Part shown: in pieces, positions 60,437 to 64,000 of the stretch
Layout of the letters: the number at the start of each line of letters is the position of its first letter
Position numbering within the stretch: position 1 is the stretch's first letter
Assembly: GCF_008124765.1 (NCBI RefSeq)
Contig: NZ_VNHS01000010.1
Location: forward strand, 62,001-126,000
Direction of reading: 5' to 3'
Length of the DNA stretch: 64,000 bases
From: Paenibacillus methanolicus
GTDB taxonomy: Bacteria > Bacillota > Bacilli > Paenibacillales > Paenibacillaceae
Notes under the pieces: generated by a model
The model's database searches: none
What the model was told of the DNA's origin: nothing
The model's input: only the letters and a program-made list of their open reading frames with translations
Position numbers and translations under genes: made by a program

Positions 60437-62701
60437 TCAGCCTTGTTTCGACGCCAAATTGTGCTTCGTCAGCACGGCCTTGATCGCGAAGTAGTCGATC
60501 TCCTCCGGCAGCAAATCCTTGATCGGCCGCAGCTTGTCCGCGCCCGCCACCTGCACGGCCGCCAGAACGAGTCCCTCTTGCTCCTCCGTGACAAAAGCGC
60601 GCCAGTCTACTTCTTCGCCCTCTTCCGCGCAGCGAATGATATGATTCTCGACCGTGACGCGGCTCATGTCCCGCAGAGCGGCAATGTCCGCGAGCGAGCG
60701 GCCCGCCTGCAGCAGCGCGAGCGACTGATAGTGGCTCGGCAGCTCGGCGTTCTCTTCGAGAAGCGCGGCCGACTCGTCGTCCGGCGGCGTCGGCGCGGTC
60801 GCGGATCCGGTTCGACCGAACGACGTTCCCTGCGCCAGCGCGAGCCCTGAACCCGAATCATCCGAGTTAACCGGATTCGCACGGAACGAATCGCTCGGCT
60901 GCTCGCCCGATGACGCGCCGCCTTCCCGGAACCGGCGCACGATCTCCAGCACCTCGAAGCCGTACTTGCGCACCTTCGCTTCCCCGACGCCTTTCACGCC
61001 GAGCAGCTGCTCGCTATTCGCCGGCGCGACGTCCGCGATCTCCCGCAGCGCGGCGTCGAAGAACAGCATGAACGGCGGCACATGCTCCTTGGCCGCGGTC
61101 TGGCGGCGCCATTCCCGAAGCGCTTCGAACAGCGGCGAGTTCGAGACCGACGGGCCGGTGGCGCGCCGCTTGGCCGCCGTGCTTCGCTTGCGCATGACCG
61201 TCTTGCTGCCCTCGAGCACCGGCAGCGCTTCCTGCGCGAGCGACACGGTCGGATACTCTCCGTCGCTGATCCGCATGTAGCCTTCGGCCACGAGCCAATA
61301 CAGCCAATCGGAGATTTCCTTCTCCGCCCAATTCGAGAATAAACCGTACGTCGACTGGCGGTCCAAGCCCAGCTCCAGCAGCCGCTTGTCCCTCGAACCC
61401 TTGAGCACCTTAGCCGCCATCGTCACGCCGAAGCGTCCCTTCAGCCGGCCGACGCAGGAGAGCGCCTTGCGCGCCTCTTCCGTCATGTCCACCTTCTCGC
61501 TCTGATCGAGGCAGTTGCTGCACTTGCCGCACGGCGTCACGTCCGCCTCGCCGAAGTAGCTGACGATATATTGCAGCAGACAGCGATCCGTCCGGGCGAA
61601 ATGCATCATCGTGTACAGCTTCGACGACTGGATCGACCGCCGCTGCGGATCCTGGGTGCCGCGTTCGATCAGGAACCGCTGCACCTGCACGTCCTGCGGC
61701 TCGAACATGAGCAGGCAGTCGCTCTCTTCGCCGTCGCGTCCCGCGCGTCCCGCCTCCTGGTAATACGACTCGACGTCGCTCGGCATCTGCCAATGGACGA
61801 CGAAACGGACGTTGGGCTTGTCGATGCCCATGCCGAAGGCGTTCGTCGCGACCATGATCCGGATGTCGTCGAAGCGGAAATTCTCCTGCGCGGAAGCGCG
61901 CTCGTTATCCGACAAGCCGCCATGATACTTATCCGCCGCAAGGCCGAGCTTCTGCAGATCGGCGCATACCTCTTCGACTTCCTTGCGCGTCGCCGCATAG
62001 ATGATGCCGGACTGATCCGGCCGCTGGCGGAGGAAGTCGCGGAGAAATTTGCGCTTGTCCACGCCGGTCACGACGGACAAGGACAGATTCGTCCGGGCAA
62101 AGCCGGTGACGAACACGTTCGGCTCCCGCAGGCCGAGCATGTCGGCGATGTCGCGGGACACCTCCGGCGTCGCCGTCGCCGTGAAGGCGGCCACAGGAGG
62201 CCTGTGCTCCAGCCGTCCGATCCAATGGGCAAGCTGACGGTAGCTCGGACGGAAATCATGTCCCCACTGCGAGACGCAGTGCGCTTCGTCGATCGCGATG
62301 AGCGGAATCTGGAGCTGGCTGGCGAGCGTCTCGAACATCGTGCCGTCCAGCCGTTCCGGCGCAACGTATAGCAGCTTGTAGGCGCCCTGCGTCAGTCCGC
62401 GCATGACTTCCCGGTACGCCGAGGCGTCCAGCGAGCTGTTCAAATAGGCAGCCGGCACGCCGAGGCGCGTCAGCGCGTCGACCTGGTCCTTCATAAGCGA
62501 GATAAGCGGCGAGACGACGATCGTCGTCCCCGGCAGCATAAGCGCCGGAAGCTGATAACAGACCGACTTGCCTCCGCCCGTCGGCAGAATCGCGAGCGTA
62601 TCGTGGCTCCCTAGTAGTCCTTCAATAATCTCGCTTTGCCCCTTACGGAACGCATCGTAGCCGTATACCTGCTTGAGCAGCCGCTGGGCTTCTTCCATCA
62701 T
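60437..62701 (-). CDS. recQ: ATP-dependent DNA helicase RecQ
   Basis: 754 residues from ATG 62701 (GGGAGGGG upstream). Helicase core: LPTGGGKSVCYQLPAL (motif I), IDEAHCVSQWGHDF (II), ATATPEV, and QEAGRAGRDGEES (VI). The RecQ zinc motif is C-x16-C-x2-C-x2-C around residue 385-410, followed by the RQC winged helix, an HRDC domain (about 530-600, FEALREWRRQTAAKEHVPPF) and an extra C-terminal HTH_40-like domain after a Ser/Pro linker. It unwinds recombination and fork intermediates 3' to 5'. It is longer than E. coli RecQ (about 610) because of the C-terminal addition. Confidence 0.96.
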   Translation of the reverse strand: MMEEAQRLLKQVYGYDAFRKGQSEIIEGLLGSHDTLAILPTGGGKSVCYQLPALMLPGTTIVVSPLISLMKDQVDALTRLGVPAAYLNSSLDASAYREVMRGLTQGAYKLLYVAPERLDGTMFETLASQLQIPLIAIDEAHCVSQWGHDFRPSYRQLAHWIGRLEHRPPVAAFTATATPEVSRDIADMLGLREPNVFVTGFARTNLSLSVVTGVDKRKFLRDFLRQRPDQSGIIYAATRKEVEEVCADLQKLGLAADKYHGGLSDNERASAQENFRFDDIRIMVATNAFGMGIDKPNVRFVVHWQMPSDVESYYQEAGRAGRDGEESDCLLMFEPQDVQVQRFLIERGTQDPQRRSIQSSKLYTMMHFARTDRCLLQYIVSYFGEADVTPCGKCSNCLDQSEKVDMTEEARKALSCVGRLKGRFGVTMAAKVLKGSRDKRLLELGLDRQSTYGLFSNWAEKEISDWLYWLVAEGYMRISDGEYPTVSLAQEALPVLEGSKTVMRKRSTAAKRRATGPSVSNSPLFEALREWRRQTAAKEHVPPFMLFFDAALREIADVAPANSEQLLGVKGVGEAKVRKYGFEVLEIVRRFREGGASSGEQPSDSFRANPVNSDDSGSGLALAQGTSFGRTGSATAPTPPDDESAALLEENAELPSHYQSLALLQAGRSLADIAALRDMSRVTVENHIIRCAEEGEEVDWRAFVTEEQEGLVLAAVQVAGADKLRPIKDLLPEEIDYFAIKAVLTKHNLASKQG

Positions 62702-62730
62702 CGTGTTTCCCCCTCCCGTATCAGGCAAAA

Positions 62731-62760
62731 GGACCCTGACGGTTAATCCCGCCGGGGTCC
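62731..62760 (-). terminator. Terminator of mdh
   Basis: GGACCC / GGGTCC stem with internal CGG-CCG pairing, followed on the minus strand by TTTTGCC. Confidence 0.7.
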
Positions 62761-62785
62761 CATGTACTTCATGAGTATAGTGGAA

Positions 62786-63730
<945 letters not shown>

Positions 63731-64000
63731 ATCACGAACCTCCAATGTCCATATTGTAAAGGGTTGCGTACAAAACGTCTGCCCCATCCAGACGCGCGTT
63801 CCCGGCAAGTACAACCGAATTACGTTAGTCAGTATGGGGCAGATGACTTGGCTTTTAAACTAAAAGTCGCCATATTGATCACGGAGCAGATCAAGAAGTA
63901 ACCCGGCATCGAATCTGGCGTTCAGGCTTGAAGTCCGGTGCTCATTTAGGTTGGCCTAAACTCCGCTCCTCCTTCTTCGCCTTCTCGCCACCTTCTCGGT

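Overview
The window looks like a chromosomal segment of a high-GC, endospore-forming member of the Paenibacillaceae (Paenibacillus or Cohnella type). The evidence is a gerA-B-C type spore germinant-receptor operon behind a sigma-G-like promoter, four tandem YjcZ-type tiny sporulation membrane proteins, a YtpB-type terpene synthase, perfect AGGAGG-like ribosome binding sites with frequent TTG starts, and cre, Fur and GlnR/TnrA boxes of Bacillales type. I see no tRNA, rRNA, CRISPR array, transposase or phage gene. Most of the window is ordinary chromosome; the unusual part is in the spaces between genes.

Layout. 0.3-6.2 kb: a secreted metallophosphoesterase with LamG, FIVAR, cohesin and dockerin modules, then an IS1096-TnpR-like protein, a PPOX flavoprotein and an SGNH hydrolase. 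6.7-11.3 kb: a carbohydrate ABC importer (binding lipoprotein and two permeases, no ATPase) preceded by a GH43 glycosidase, with separate promoters and a cre-overlapped promoter for the binding protein. 12.1-13.4 kb: a lone LytTR protein under a perfect cre, a tiny hydrophilic protein and a MarR regulator. 13.7-18.5 kb: urease operon ureA-B-C-F-G-D (no ureE) with a GlnR/TnrA box at about -52 of its promoter. 18.9-29.9 kb: ilvD, polysaccharide deacetylase, AI-2E family permease, class B PBP, GltC-like LysR regulator, rhomboid protease, tpx, a DUF1499-like protein, a structured RNA resembling 6S RNA and a YesL-like protein. 30.1-33.9 kb: yjcZ x4, a CshA-like DEAD-box helicase, a YitT protein and a small unknown. 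34.3-43.3 kb: a DUF4015 putative glycosidase, pfkA, ytpB, an MFS transporter, a cold-shock protein, small unknowns and oligoendopeptidase F. 43.5-50.7 kb: a Fur-controlled FhuF-like reductase, a DUF92 protein, a GAF/HD-GYP protein, a CapA-GDPD pair and a methyltransferase-metallohydrolase pair. 50.8-63.7 kb: ger operon, fni, nagBA, kdgK with a DeoR regulator, a small membrane protein, recQ and mdh.

How genes fit together. The urease cluster is a nitrogen-scavenging operon whose promoter geometry fits activation by TnrA/GlnR. UreG has acquired long His-rich ends, which may do the nickel-storage work of the missing UreE. NagB and NagA overlap and form a pathway pair, and KdgK and its DeoR-type regulator abut. 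The GH43 enzyme and the importer probably serve an arabinose-containing oligosaccharide.

The best candidate for something undescribed is a family of about 140-225 bp GC-rich imperfect repeats. There are five near-complete copies plus fragments in four intergenic regions. Two conserved hairpins show paired (compensatory) base changes between copies, and a separate 42-bp hairpin module sits at different points in two copies. They look like structured, non-autonomous dispersed elements.
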